Positions 33,553 through 41,923 of a DNA stretch of 64,000 nt are shown here, piece after piece. Source of the stretch: Clostridia bacterium (GTDB taxonomy: Bacteria; Bacillota; Clostridia; Oscillospirales; Butyricicoccaceae); assembly GCA_029099685.1 (NCBI GenBank), contig JAQXOO010000027.1, forward strand, positions 61,597-125,596, given 5' to 3'. The stretch's first letter is position 1; each line of letters starts with the position of its first letter. A model generated the notes under the pieces. It was not told the DNA's origin. It ran no database searches and worked only from the letters and a program-made list of their open reading frames with translations. A program made the translations under genes and the position numbers.

Positions 33553-34300
33553 ATTGTCCCATTTAAAAAAGAACTTCGGCGACAAGGAAGTGGTGCAGGA
33601 CCTGTCCCTCTCCCTGGAGCAGGGCAAGCTGCTGTGCATCCTGGGCTCCTCCGGCTGCGGAAAAACCACCACCCTCAACATGATCGGCGGCTTTTTGACG
33701 CCGGACGGGGGCAGCATTCTGCTGGACGGACAGGATATTACCCGGCTTCCGCCGGAGCGGCGGCCCGTGACCACCGTGTTCCAGTCCTATGGCCTGTTTC
33801 CCCACATGACCGTGCTGCAAAATGTGGTATACGGACTGAAATTCCGCTCCTGCACCAAGTCCCAGGCCCGTGAAAAAGGGCTGCGGTACCTGGACATGGT
33901 GGGACTTTCCGATTATGCCAACGCCCGCATCCATGAGATCAGCGGCGGACAGCAGCAGCGGGTAGCCCTGGCCCGGGCGCTGATCGTAGAGCCCAAGCTG
34001 TGCCTGCTGGACGAGCCCTTCTGCAACCTGGACGCCGCGCTCCGGGTGAAAATGCGGGGAGAACTGAAAAAGCTCCAGCAGGAGCTGGGTATCACCATGG
34101 TGTTTGTCACCCACGATCAGGAGGAGGCGCTGATTTTGGCGGACTCCATGGCCATCATGGAGCAGGGGCGGCTCATCCAAAACGACACCCCTATGCAGAT
34201 CTACCGTCATCCCGCCAACCAATTCGTGTCCGACTTTTTGAGCCTGGACGAGCTGGTTTGGACGGAGGACGGCGTATTGATGAAGGTCATCAAGCGATAA
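33542..34300 (+). CDS. ABC importer ATP-binding protein
   Basis: A 252-residue ATPase. Walker A is GSSGCGKTT, the Q-loop is FQSYGLFPHMTV, the signature is ISGGQQQRVALARALI, Walker B is LCLLDEPFCNLD, and the H-loop is VTHDQEEA. It ends soon after VSDFLSLDEL and lacks the C-terminal regulatory TOBE domain of longer FbpC proteins. I chose the GTG at 33542, which follows AAGGAGG and begins VYLELSHLKKNF. Earlier in-frame codons lie within the permease gene. Confidence 0.92.
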   Translation: MYLELSHLKKNFGDKEVVQDLSLSLEQGKLLCILGSSGCGKTTTLNMIGGFLTPDGGSILLDGQDITRLPPERRPVTTVFQSYGLFPHMTVLQNVVYGLKFRSCTKSQAREKGLRYLDMVGLSDYANARIHEISGGQQQRVALARALIVEPKLCLLDEPFCNLDAALRVKMRGELKKLQQELGITMVFVTHDQEEALILADSMAIMEQGRLIQNDTPMQIYRHPANQFVSDFLSLDELVWTEDGVLMKVIKR

Positions 34301-34335
34301 ACAGGCGGCTTTACGCTGCCGGGAGGTAATGATAT

Positions 34336-34962
34336 ATGCTGATAGATATGCATCTTCATGAGCGCACCTGTTCCACAGACAGCTTTCTCTCTCTGGAGGA
34401 GATCGTCGCCATCGCAAAGGCCAGGGGGCTGGACGCGGTCTGCATCACCGACCACGACAGCATGGGCCTGCGGGACTATGCCGCGGAGTATTCCAAAAAA
34501 ACAGATTTCCCCATCTTTGTTGGCGTGGAGTTCTTTTCTCTTCAGGGAGATATTACCGCCTGGGGCATCGACAGTTTCCCGGACCACCGCATCGACGCCC
34601 AGCCTTTCATCGACCAGGTGAATGCCGCCGGCGGCTTCTGCGTCTCCTGCCATCCCTTCCGCAACAACAACCGGGGGCTGGAGGACAACCTGCGCCGGGT
34701 ATCCGGCCTTCACGGGGTGGAGGTGCTCAACGGCAGCACCAGCCTGGAGGCCAACCGCACCGCTCTCCGCTATTGCCGGGAGCTGGGCCTGAAGCCCATC
34801 GGCGCCAGCGACGCCCACGTCACCAAGCAGGTTGGAAAATATGTGACCTGGCTGCCGGAGAAGGTGTTCACCCTGGAGGACTTTGTGGCGCAGCTGCACA
34901 GCCGCCCCACGCGTCCCGCCATCTGGAACGGCTCCGGCTACGACGTGGTAGACGAGTTTTGA
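34336..34962 (+). CDS. PHP domain metal-dependent phosphoesterase
   Basis: A 208-residue protein of the polymerase and histidinol phosphatase (PHP) superfamily. Metal ligands are visible in order: DMHLHERTC near the start, TDHDSMGL, GVEFF, CHPFRNNN and GASDAHV. Stand-alone PHP proteins hydrolyse phosphomono- or diesters, for example nucleotide bisphosphates or cyclic ribose phosphates. It lies 35 bases after the ABC ATPase gene and seems part of the same operon, so its substrate may be related to the imported compound. The ATG has GGGAGG upstream. Confidence 0.88.
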   Translation: MLIDMHLHERTCSTDSFLSLEEIVAIAKARGLDAVCITDHDSMGLRDYAAEYSKKTDFPIFVGVEFFSLQGDITAWGIDSFPDHRIDAQPFIDQVNAAGGFCVSCHPFRNNNRGLEDNLRRVSGLHGVEVLNGSTSLEANRTALRYCRELGLKPIGASDAHVTKQVGKYVTWLPEKVFTLEDFVAQLHSRPTRPAIWNGSGYDVVDEF

Positions 34963-35205
34963 CCGGCGCTTTCCCCGTTTCACCGCAAGGGCCTTTGCAG
35001 GACGCACCCATCCCCACAAACGTGTTCATCCCGCCGGAAAAGGGATGATTTGCCGCCGCAAAGGGGTTCGCGCTTTTCCGGAACAGCCATACAGCGCAGC
35101 AGATGCCGCCGGCTTCTGCATTGCCCATACCTTGGTCAATGCTGCCGGCGGTCTGCTATTTTCAGGTCATCCGCAAGGCATATGCCGGAGCCATGCTGTC
35201 ACTTC

Positions 35206-35246
35206 TTGACAAGCACGGACGGTCGCACTATAATGAACAATGTTCA
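35206..35246 (+). promoter_or_regulatory. Consensus promoter with TetR-type dyad at the start site
   Basis: TTGACA (35206-35211), 17 bases and TATAAT (35229-35234), followed by the 13-base palindrome TGAACAATGTTCA (35234-35246). It drives the TetR gene and is probably its operator. The preceding 34963-35205 stretch shows nothing recognisable. Confidence 0.8.
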
Positions 35247-35887
35247 GTTTGAGGGAGGCGATTGGTCTGAATACGGTCATCACATCGAAAGAAGCCATCA
35301 TGCAGGTGTGCAGGCGCATTGTGGCGGAAAAGGGCATGAACGCGCTGAATATGCGGCTGGTGGCCGACGAATGCGGCATCGCCCTGGGCACGCTGTATAA
35401 CTATTTCGCGGACAAGGACGCGTTGGTGCTGGCTGCCGTGGAGAGCATCTGGAGAGATATTTTTCATGCGGGCCCGCCCCATGAAACGGCCCCGTCCTTT
35501 CCCGGCTATGTGGCGGCGCTGTACGGGCGCATCCAAAAGGGCGCGGAAGCCTATCCCGGGTTTCTGACGGGCCATTCCATCAGCATCGCCGCGTCCAAAA
35601 GGGGAGAGGCCAAAAGCGTTATGGAGCACACCTTTGCCCACATGAAGGCTGGGATGCTGGAGGTGCTGCGGAAAGATCCATCTGTCCCGTCCAATGCCTT
35701 TACGCCGTCCTTTTCCCAAGAAGACTTTGTGGGCTTTGTGCTGGACCAGCTGCTGGTCCTGCTGGTGCGGGGACAGCCCACCTGCGGCGTACTGCTGGAG
35801 GTCATCCGCAGGACGGCCTGCACTTCCGCAGCGCCCGCCAACACGGGGACAAGCCCTTCCGGCATCTGTGGCTCACCGTGGTACTGA
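35240..35887 (+). CDS. TetR family regulator, start uncertain
   Basis: A repressor of about 200 residues. The helix-turn-helix is SKEAIMQVCRRIVAEKGMNALNMRLVADECGIALGTLYNYFADKDALV. The ATG at 35240 coincides with the predicted transcription start and lies inside the operator, so it would give a leaderless message. GAGGGAGG at 35251-35258 points instead to a non-standard start at ATT 35261 or CTG 35267, because no ATG or GTG fits that spacing. The last 25 residues (after VLLEVIRRT) look unlike the family and may be a frameshifted tail running into the next gene. Confidence 0.8.
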   Translation: MFSLREAIGLNTVITSKEAIMQVCRRIVAEKGMNALNMRLVADECGIALGTLYNYFADKDALVLAAVESIWRDIFHAGPPHETAPSFPGYVAALYGRIQKGAEAYPGFLTGHSISIAASKRGEAKSVMEHTFAHMKAGMLEVLRKDPSVPSNAFTPSFSQEDFVGFVLDQLLVLLVRGQPTCGVLLEVIRRTACTSAAPANTGTSPSGICGSPWY

Positions 35888-35890
35888 GCT

Positions 35891-36217
35891 TTGCCTGCTG
35901 CATCCCTGTGGTGCTGTTTGCCGATGCGGTACCCGGTGGGGATGCTGATGTTTCTGGTGGTGGCCCTGTACGCCGCCCATAACGATCTGAAAAGGCTGAA
36001 GACCTTCCGGGTCTTCCTCTGGACCTACAACCTGGGTGTTCCCCTGACGGCGGCCATGCTGCTGGCCCGCGGCGTGCCCCAGGTGCTGGGCGTGACCTTG
36101 TCCGGAGCTGCCAGCGCCTCCATTTCGGGGATCGCGGGCATCGGCCATATTCTCACCGGCGCGGGTATCCTGCTGCTGCTGCTGTCTCTTAAAAAACTGG
36201 CAGGGAACGGAGACTGA
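35891..36217 (+). CDS. Small membrane protein, probably frameshifted
   Basis: Hydrophobic protein with about three helices (MLMFLVVALYAAH, FLWTYNLGVPLTAAMLLA, GHILTGAGILLLLLSL). A neighbouring frame just upstream reads PFRHLWLTVVLSFACCIPVVLFADAVP, which looks like the missing first helix. Joining the two frames near 35930 would give VVLFADAVP followed by VGMLMF. A one-base change has therefore probably broken the original gene, which would also overlap the TetR 3' end. The TTG at 35891 has no clear ribosome-binding site. Family not recognised. Confidence 0.45.
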   Translation: MPAASLWCCLPMRYPVGMLMFLVVALYAAHNDLKRLKTFRVFLWTYNLGVPLTAAMLLARGVPQVLGVTLSGAASASISGIAGIGHILTGAGILLLLLSLKKLAGNGD

Positions 36218-36221
36218 GCGC

Positions 36222-36695
36222 ATGGAGAAGCGTTCTGTTTTTCATGTGAAAAAGCGGACTCTGCTGGCGGTGGCCGGGTGCGTGTGGCTGATCGCCGGGT
36301 TCAACGTGGCCAGACTGGGCCTTATCGCCTACGGCGGGCTTCCGCAGGTCAGAGTCCTGCACCTGGTGCTGTCCGCCGCTGTCTTTTGCGCGTTTGGGCT
36401 GATGTTTTTCAAAATGAGCATCAAGCACACCAGGCGGATCAAGGGATACCGGGAAGAATTCCGCCCGGTATGGAACTTTTTCGATCTGAAGGCGTACATC
36501 ATCATGGCGGTCATGATGGGCGGCGGGATCTGGCTCCGTTCGTCCGGACTGGCGCCGGAGGTGTTCATCGCCGTGTTTTACACCGGCCTGGGCTGCGCCC
36601 TTGCCCTTGCGGGCGTGCTGTTTTGGGCCATGTTTGTGACGTACCGGGAAGAAAACGGCGGCTGTCCGCTCCGGCACAGCGTAAGCCGGCGCTGA
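36222..36695 (+). CDS. Hypothetical four-helix membrane protein
   Basis: A 157-residue integral membrane protein with hydrophobic segments at about 12-32, 42-60, 90-108 and 117-140. A basic cytoplasmic loop KMSIKHTRRIKGYREEF follows the second. I do not recognise the family. It starts four bases after the preceding membrane gene and seems to be the last gene of the TetR operon, ending before a strong terminator. It may be part of a TetR-controlled export or stress function, but nothing in the sequence specifies it. Confidence 0.65.
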   Translation: MEKRSVFHVKKRTLLAVAGCVWLIAGFNVARLGLIAYGGLPQVRVLHLVLSAAVFCAFGLMFFKMSIKHTRRIKGYREEFRPVWNFFDLKAYIIMAVMMGGGIWLRSSGLAPEVFIAVFYTGLGCALALAGVLFWAMFVTYREENGGCPLRHSVSRR

Positions 36696-36750
36696 CCGGC
36701 GCGGCCGGAAGCCGCAAAGGGCCAACGCAGCCTGCTTCAGGGTCAAATGC

Positions 36751-36786
36751 AAAAGCACCGGATGCCAATCATCCGGTGCTTTTTGT
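36751..36786. terminator. Bidirectional terminator
   Basis: AAAAGCACCGGATG and its exact complement with a CCAAT loop, T-runs on both strands. It lies between the convergent membrane-protein gene and the M42 peptidase gene. Confidence 0.85.
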
Positions 36787-36804
36787 TGTGCAGGGGCCTG
36801 CCTG

Positions 36805-37836
36805 TTACAGCAGATAAGCGCTCAAAAGGTCGAAGGTGGCGCTCAGGCCGTCGATGTGGGTGCGCTCGTAGCCGTGAGAGGCATAGACGCCGGGGCCGAT
36901 GAGGCAGTGCTTCACATCATAGCCGGACTTCAGGGCGCAGTCCACATCAGAGGTATAGGCGTGGTACACGTCGATGGCATGGTTGATGTTGTTGTCAATG
37001 GCGGCCTTCAGCAGGGCGGTGGTGCACTCGTAGTTATAGGGACCGCCGGCATCCTTGGCGCAGATGGACACCTGCTTTTCGGTGCAGGTCATGGTCTCGC
37101 CCACACAGCCCATATCCACGCTCATCATCTCCACGATGCCGTCGGGGATGCCGTGGCAGGCGCCGTGGCCCACTTCCTCATAAACGGTGAAGGAGATCCA
37201 CACAGAGCGCTTCAGGGCGATGTTCTCGTCCCGGACCATTTTGGCAAAGGCCAGCAGGACGGCGGCGCTGGCCTTGTCGTCCAGGAACCGGCTCTTGATA
37301 TAGCCCTTGGAGGTGATGGTAAAGCGGGGCTCCACAGCCACAATGTCGCCGGGGCGGATGCCCAGCTTGGCAACATCCTCGGGGCACTTCACGTCCTCGT
37401 CCAGAACCACCTCCATGTTGGTGGTAAAGTCGCGCTTCAAGGCGGCCAGTTCCAGATTCACGTGGGCGGAAGCGTTTTCGATCTGGATGGTGCCCTCATA
37501 TTCGCCGTCAAAGCGGGTCTTGACCCGGACATTCATGGTTTCGGTGTTGCAGGCCTGGAGACCGCCGATGCGGGAGACCATCAGACGGCCATCGGGCTTG
37601 ACGCAGTCCACCATGGCACCCAGGGTGTCCACATGGGCCATCAGCATGATGGGCTCGCCCTCGCCGCCCAGATGGGCGCGGATGCCGCCCTTGGCGGGGT
37701 TTTCGGGCTGGTAGCCCAGACGGGTCAGCTCTTCGTTCATATACTGCTGGACCTGGGCGGTATAGCCGCTGGGACTGTCAATGGCCATGATGGCCTTCAA
37801 CTGTTCCAGCATATAGTCCTGATATTGCTTTTTCAT
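36805..37836 (-). CDS. M42 family metallopeptidase (glutamyl/endoglucanase-like)
   Basis: A 343-residue cytosolic aminopeptidase of the tetrahedral type. Metal ligands are recognisable: the histidine and aspartate of MAHVDTLGAMV near residue 69, DDKASAAVLLA, EEVGHG, and the C-terminal histidine in ERTHIDGLSAT. Family members are Co/Zn-dependent and trim peptides from proteasome-like or other proteolysis. The ATG at 37836 follows GGAGG. A longer in-frame start at 37893 lies in the promoter region of the divergent gene and is unlikely. Confidence 0.92.
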   Translation of the reverse strand: MKKQYQDYMLEQLKAIMAIDSPSGYTAQVQQYMNEELTRLGYQPENPAKGGIRAHLGGEGEPIMLMAHVDTLGAMVDCVKPDGRLMVSRIGGLQACNTETMNVRVKTRFDGEYEGTIQIENASAHVNLELAALKRDFTTNMEVVLDEDVKCPEDVAKLGIRPGDIVAVEPRFTITSKGYIKSRFLDDKASAAVLLAFAKMVRDENIALKRSVWISFTVYEEVGHGACHGIPDGIVEMMSVDMGCVGETMTCTEKQVSICAKDAGGPYNYECTTALLKAAIDNNINHAIDVYHAYTSDVDCALKSGYDVKHCLIGPGVYASHGYERTHIDGLSATFDLLSAYLL

Positions 37837-37909
37837 TTGGAAAGACCTCCATTTATCATAATACTGAATAAAGGATACCACAGCGGCGCCCAAGAATCAA
37901 GGTGCAATC

Positions 37910-37938
37910 TTGCGCTGGCAGGCACGATGGGGTATAAT
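37910..37938 (+). promoter_or_regulatory. Promoter of apbE-like gene
   Basis: TTGCGC (37910-37915), 17 bases, TATAAT (37933-37938), 76 bases before the start. Confidence 0.6.
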
Positions 37939-38013
37939 AGCGGCAGATGGCGCCGGCACACAGAGATGTGTGTGATTTCTGTGCGCCAAGGATAAAAAGG
38001 AGCGTGTATCTCC

Positions 38014-38997
38014 GTGAAAAAAGCTTGTTTGCTGCTGCTCTGCGCCGCCCTGCTGCTGGGACTGTGCGCCTGCGGCGGAACCAAAGAATATACCGCCGAG
38101 ACCTATGCCTTTGACACGGTGATCTCCCTCACCGCCTATTGCGGCAGCCGGGAGGAATTTGAAACGCTGCGGTCAGCGGTCTTCGGCCGGATGCAGGAGC
38201 TGCACAAAAAGTTCGATATCTACAACGAATATGAGGGGCTGAACAACCTCTGCACCGTCAACCGTCTGGCGGGCCAGGCCGTGCCGGTGGACGGGGATAT
38301 CCTGGAGCTGCTTGCGTCCGCCCTTCAGGCAGAAAAGCTGACCGGGGGCCGGGTCAACATCGCCATGGGGCGGCTGTTCGGCCTGTGGAAGGAAGCCCGG
38401 GACACCGGCGTGCTGCCTGCGGAAGACGCCATTCGGAAAGCCATGCTCCATGGCGATCCGGCGGATGTGCTGCTGGACCGGGAAAACGGCACGGTGACTC
38501 TCCGGGATCCGGAGATGGCGCTGGATGTGGGCGCCGTGGCCAAGGGCTGGGCCGCCGGACAGGCGGTCCGGGCTGCGGATGCGCTGGAGCGCACAAACTT
38601 TGTGCTCTCCGCCGGGGGCAACGTGGTGGTCCGGGGCCTGGTGAAGGACCGACTGTGGAAGGTGGGCATCCGGGATCCCCTGTCGCAGGACGGCACGGGC
38701 CACGCCGCCGTGGTGGAAGCCACCGACATGGCGCTGGTGACCTCCGGCGGCTATGAGCGGAACCTGACGGTGGACGGCAGGACCTATTGCCACATCATTG
38801 ACCCCCAGACCGGCTGGCCGGCGGACAAGGTGCTGTCCGCCACCGCCGTCTGCGAGGATTCCGGTCGGGCCGACGCCCTGTCCACCGCCCTGTTTCTCAT
38901 GGACGCGGAGGAGGGCATCGCCTTTGCCCGGGAAAACGGCTTCCGGGCCATTGTCATTGACCGGGAAGGGACGGTCTGGGACTCGGAAGACCGCTGA
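38014..38997 (+). CDS. apbE: FAD:protein FMN transferase (ApbE) lipoprotein
   Basis: A 327-residue exported enzyme that attaches FMN covalently to threonine residues of flavoproteins such as NqrC or RnfG subunits. The signal peptide ends LLGLCAC with a lipobox. Motifs: FDTVISLTAYCG near the start, the Gly-rich MALDVGAVAKGWAAGQAV, and GGNVVVRG and TSGGYERN in the second half. The Mg-binding region DSGRADALSTALFLM follows. It starts with GTG preceded by AAAGGAG. There is no target flavoprotein gene in the window. Confidence 0.92.
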   Translation: MKKACLLLLCAALLLGLCACGGTKEYTAETYAFDTVISLTAYCGSREEFETLRSAVFGRMQELHKKFDIYNEYEGLNNLCTVNRLAGQAVPVDGDILELLASALQAEKLTGGRVNIAMGRLFGLWKEARDTGVLPAEDAIRKAMLHGDPADVLLDRENGTVTLRDPEMALDVGAVAKGWAAGQAVRAADALERTNFVLSAGGNVVVRGLVKDRLWKVGIRDPLSQDGTGHAAVVEATDMALVTSGGYERNLTVDGRTYCHIIDPQTGWPADKVLSATAVCEDSGRADALSTALFLMDAEEGIAFARENGFRAIVIDREGTVWDSEDR

Positions 38998-39016
38998 AAA
39001 GAACGGCGGTCATTGA

Positions 39017-39052
39017 AAAAGCGCCTGCGTCACGGACGCAGGCGCTTTCTTT
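39017..39052. terminator. Bidirectional terminator after apbE
   Basis: AAAGCGCCTGCGT and ACGCAGGCGCTTT arms with a CACGG loop, lying between convergent genes. Confidence 0.85.
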
Positions 39053-39058
39053 CACGGT

Positions 39059-39790
39059 TCAGACCTGAAAGGGGTTGGTCTCCACCAGCCGGTGGAGGCG
39101 GGGACGGTTGTGAATGCTGTGGTTATAGGCGTTGTCCAGCCAATAGGTCACCAACTCCTGATAGATCTCGGTAAGCAGGCTGCCCAGATAGTTCTTTTCC
39201 GCATCGTTCAGGTTATACAGGTCCGTGCGGCAGTCCAGTTCTTCCCACATGAGATAGATCTTCATCACCATCTCGGTGAACTCGTTGGACTGGGTCAGCG
39301 CCGGGTTTTCCAGAATGTTGCGGTAATAATTGTGCCGCTCATCCAAATGGTAATGCAGGCCGAAGAAATCCACCCGGCTCACATCCAGATGGAAGGAGTA
39401 GTTGCTCAGCTGCTTTTTGGCGTTGATGAAGTCCGAGGACTTCCAGTCCTCTGTGACCTGCAGGATCTCAGACAGATGATGGGACTGGGGATCGAAGCTG
39501 GTGAGATAACGCAGCATATTGCCGCCCGATTCATTGAAGAACAGGGTCTCGATGATGGACAGCTTGCTGCGGTTCTCCTCCTCGTTGGTCTTTTCGATGA
39601 TGCGGTCAAAAAACAGTGTCACCAAAATGACCTCCAGCGGCATGAAAGCGATGTCGTGGACAAAGAAGATGGCGATGTGGTGAAAATCCCGGAAGATCAG
39701 GTAATGCACCACATACATCACGGCGGAGAAGCAGAGCAGCATCAGCACGATCTGCTTTAAGGTAAACTTGTGTTTCATGGAGTTTTTCAT
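39059..39790 (-). CDS. Hypothetical membrane-anchored protein
   Basis: A 243-residue protein with two N-terminal membrane helices (about residues 12-32 and 40-62) and a soluble alpha-helical domain of 180 residues rich in aromatic and acidic side chains. Notable features are FFDRIIEKTNEEENRSKLSIIETLFFNESG after helix 2 and two short HYH/HHL segments. I do not recognise the family. It follows the C39 peptidase gene by 25 bases on the same strand and may be in its operon. Confidence 0.65.
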   Translation of the reverse strand: MKNSMKHKFTLKQIVLMLLCFSAVMYVVHYLIFRDFHHIAIFFVHDIAFMPLEVILVTLFFDRIIEKTNEEENRSKLSIIETLFFNESGGNMLRYLTSFDPQSHHLSEILQVTEDWKSSDFINAKKQLSNYSFHLDVSRVDFFGLHYHLDERHNYYRNILENPALTQSNEFTEMVMKIYLMWEELDCRTDLYNLNDAEKNYLGSLLTEIYQELVTYWLDNAYNHSIHNRPRLHRLVETNPFQV

Positions 39791-39815
39791 GAGAAGGCTC
39801 CCTTCCGGTGAGAGA

Positions 39816-41204
39816 TTACAGGTCCGCCTGGGTGAGCCGGGCGGTATAGGTCACGCCCCGGTCGTTGATGACGAACACGTGGATGGCGGCCCGGTCGCCC
39901 AGAGTGCTGGATCTCAGCAGCGCCCTGGCGGGGATGAACAGGTTGCCGTTCACCGTCACCTTGGTGTAGTGGAAGGGCCGGTTGGCGGTGGTCTCATAGT
40001 TATAGGCGTCGTCCACATAGTAGGCAACGATGCCGGTGCAGCAGCGGCGGCCGCCGTTGAAGTGGGGGTCCAGGGGCATATCCTGGCCGTTGACCTCCAG
40101 CAGGAATTCGTCGCCGAAATCGGTCTTTTTCAGCTTGGCGGGCACGCGGTAGGGGCTGCCGGAGCCGGCGCCGGGCAGCTTGGGCCGGACCATATACATC
40201 ATGCCGCTCCAGGCCTTGACGAACTGGTCCAGGGGATAGCGGCGGCGGGCCTGGCTGTCGGGATTGCCGTAGGAATCGTTCACCAACAGCCACTCCCGGC
40301 CCTCGGCGTCCAGTTCCAGACCGCGGGCGGTGAGCAGGTGGCCGGCGGTGTAGCCGGGGGTGTTCTCCACATAGGGGGCGTGCTCGGTGGCCCGCTCCAG
40401 GGTGTTGGAATAGGCGGCGTTGACGCCCACCGGACCCTGCTTCAGAGCCTGACGCAGGGTGTCGGCATTGCCGAAGGAAAGCCAGGTCTCATAGCCGAAG
40501 CTGCCGGCCATGGCCATGGTAAAGGCCCAGTTGCCGTGGCCCTCGTAGGTGTGGTCCCAGCAGGCCATGGCGGATTCCTCGGGCAGCAGGTCTCCGCCCA
40601 GGGCGTTCATCAGAACGGTGGCGGTGGTGGGGGAGCACATCCCGAAGCCGATGTTGGGGTCGCGGATGCCCTGGCAATAGGCGGGAGCGGTGTTGTCCAC
40701 AGAGCACTTGGGCTCCACATTGGGAAGACGGTCCTCTCGGGACAGGCGGGCCGTGGCCGCCAACAGGCGCAGTACGGGGTCCCCGCAGCCGGCCCGGGTG
40801 CGGCGCAGCACGCACTTCAACTGGACGGCCTTGCCCACATGGCCGTCATTCATGGACAGCGTGTCGGTCTCCACAGAAGCCACGCCGCCGCAGGTCTCGT
40901 TGAGGCTGGCCCGGCGGATAAAGGGGCTCCACTGACCCCAGCTGAGCCACTGGGACCACTGGCCGTCCTCGGCCTGGGCCCGGCAAAAGGCTTCGGACAC
41001 CGTGCCTTCCGGCAGGTCGGTGTTCCAACTCATCACCACTGCGGAAAAATCATCCATGGCCAGCACCGGAGAGACAAACTCACCCTCCACGGCCTCAGGA
41101 GCCAGCACCAGAGCGCCGCGGCCGATGCCGGCGGCGGGGACCAGGCTTTTGCAGGTGCCCGCGGCAAAATCATTGCCGCAGGAAAAGATCACTGTGTTGT
41201 TCAT
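39816..41204 (-). CDS. C39-like cysteine peptidase
   Basis: A 462-residue protein without signal peptide. The central part (about residues 170-310) looks like a papain-fold peptidase. The cysteine lies in GFGMCSPTTATVLMNALGGD near residue 190, the histidine in TAGHLLTARGLEL, and an asparagine or aspartate in VNDSYGNP completes the triad. The first 150 residues resemble a beta-sandwich (SQWLSWGQWSPF), and the C-terminal 120 residues a further beta domain. It matches C39-family proteins of Clostridia whose substrates are unknown. A membrane protein gene follows. Confidence 0.8.
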   Translation of the reverse strand: MNNTVIFSCGNDFAAGTCKSLVPAAGIGRGALVLAPEAVEGEFVSPVLAMDDFSAVVMSWNTDLPEGTVSEAFCRAQAEDGQWSQWLSWGQWSPFIRRASLNETCGGVASVETDTLSMNDGHVGKAVQLKCVLRRTRAGCGDPVLRLLAATARLSREDRLPNVEPKCSVDNTAPAYCQGIRDPNIGFGMCSPTTATVLMNALGGDLLPEESAMACWDHTYEGHGNWAFTMAMAGSFGYETWLSFGNADTLRQALKQGPVGVNAAYSNTLERATEHAPYVENTPGYTAGHLLTARGLELDAEGREWLLVNDSYGNPDSQARRRYPLDQFVKAWSGMMYMVRPKLPGAGSGSPYRVPAKLKKTDFGDEFLLEVNGQDMPLDPHFNGGRRCCTGIVAYYVDDAYNYETTANRPFHYTKVTVNGNLFIPARALLRSSTLGDRAAIHVFVINDRGVTYTARLTQADL

Positions 41205-41372
41205 AAAATCACCGTAATTCCTTTTTTATAATAACTTATTATACAATAAAACAACCCCTTATGAAAAGAGGAAAACGGCATAAATTGTGCAAAAAACAAC
41301 AAATTTTCCGTTGCAGAGGGCGGAAAAAAGGTGTATCATGAAAAAGATAAAAACAAAAGAGAGGTGTCCGGC

Positions 41373-41825
41373 ATGCGCTGTCCCTATTGCAATTTTCCTG
41401 AAAGCAAAGTCATCGACTCCCGGCCAACGGATGAAAGCAATTCCATCCGCCGCCGTAGGGAATGCCTGAGTTGCGGAAAGCGCTTCACCACGTATGAAAC
41501 GGTGGAGAGCGTGCCGCTGGTCGTCGTAAAAAAGGATGGCTCCCGCCAGGCCTTTGACCGGAACAAGATCCTCAACGGTTTGGTGAAAGCCTGTGAAAAA
41601 CGCCCTGTTTCCATGGAGGTCCTGGAAAAAACCGTCTCGGAGATCGAGCAGAAGCTGCTCAATTCCATGGACCGCGAGGTGCCCTCGGAGCGTGTGGGCG
41701 AACTGGTCATGGACGCTTTGAAGGAGGTCGACCAGGTGGCTTATGTCCGGTTCGCGTCGGTGTACCGCCAGTTCAAGGACATCGACAGCTTTATGGCCGA
41801 GCTGAACAAGCTGCTGGGCAAATGA
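41373..41825 (+). CDS. nrdR: Transcriptional repressor NrdR
   Basis: A 150-residue ATP/dATP-sensing repressor of ribonucleotide reductase genes. The N-terminal zinc ribbon is MRCPYCNF with partner [11 protein letters not shown]. The ATP-cone follows ([30 protein letters not shown]). The ATG at 41373 has GAGGTG upstream. An in-frame ATG at 41331 would add 14 residues not found in the family. No nrd gene lies near, so it acts in trans. Confidence 0.96.
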   Translation: MRCPYCNFPESKVIDSRPTDESNSIRRRRECLSCGKRFTTYETVESVPLVVVKKDGSRQAFDRNKILNGLVKACEKRPVSMEVLEKTVSEIEQKLLNSMDREVPSERVGELVMDALKEVDQVAYVRFASVYRQFKDIDSFMAELNKLLGK

Positions 41826-41874
41826 GCCTTCGCCGGCATCCGGCGCAGGCAGCGGCTTGTAGTTTTTGCATAAA

Positions 41875-41906
41875 GAAACCCCCGGAGCATGGCTCTGGGG
41901 GTTTTG
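41875..41906. terminator. Terminator between nrdR and the symporter gene
   Basis: AAACCCCCGGAGC and GCTCTGGGGGTTTT arms, T-rich on both sides, placed between convergent genes. Confidence 0.85.
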
Positions 41907-41923
41907 CTTTGCTTGATGACCGC

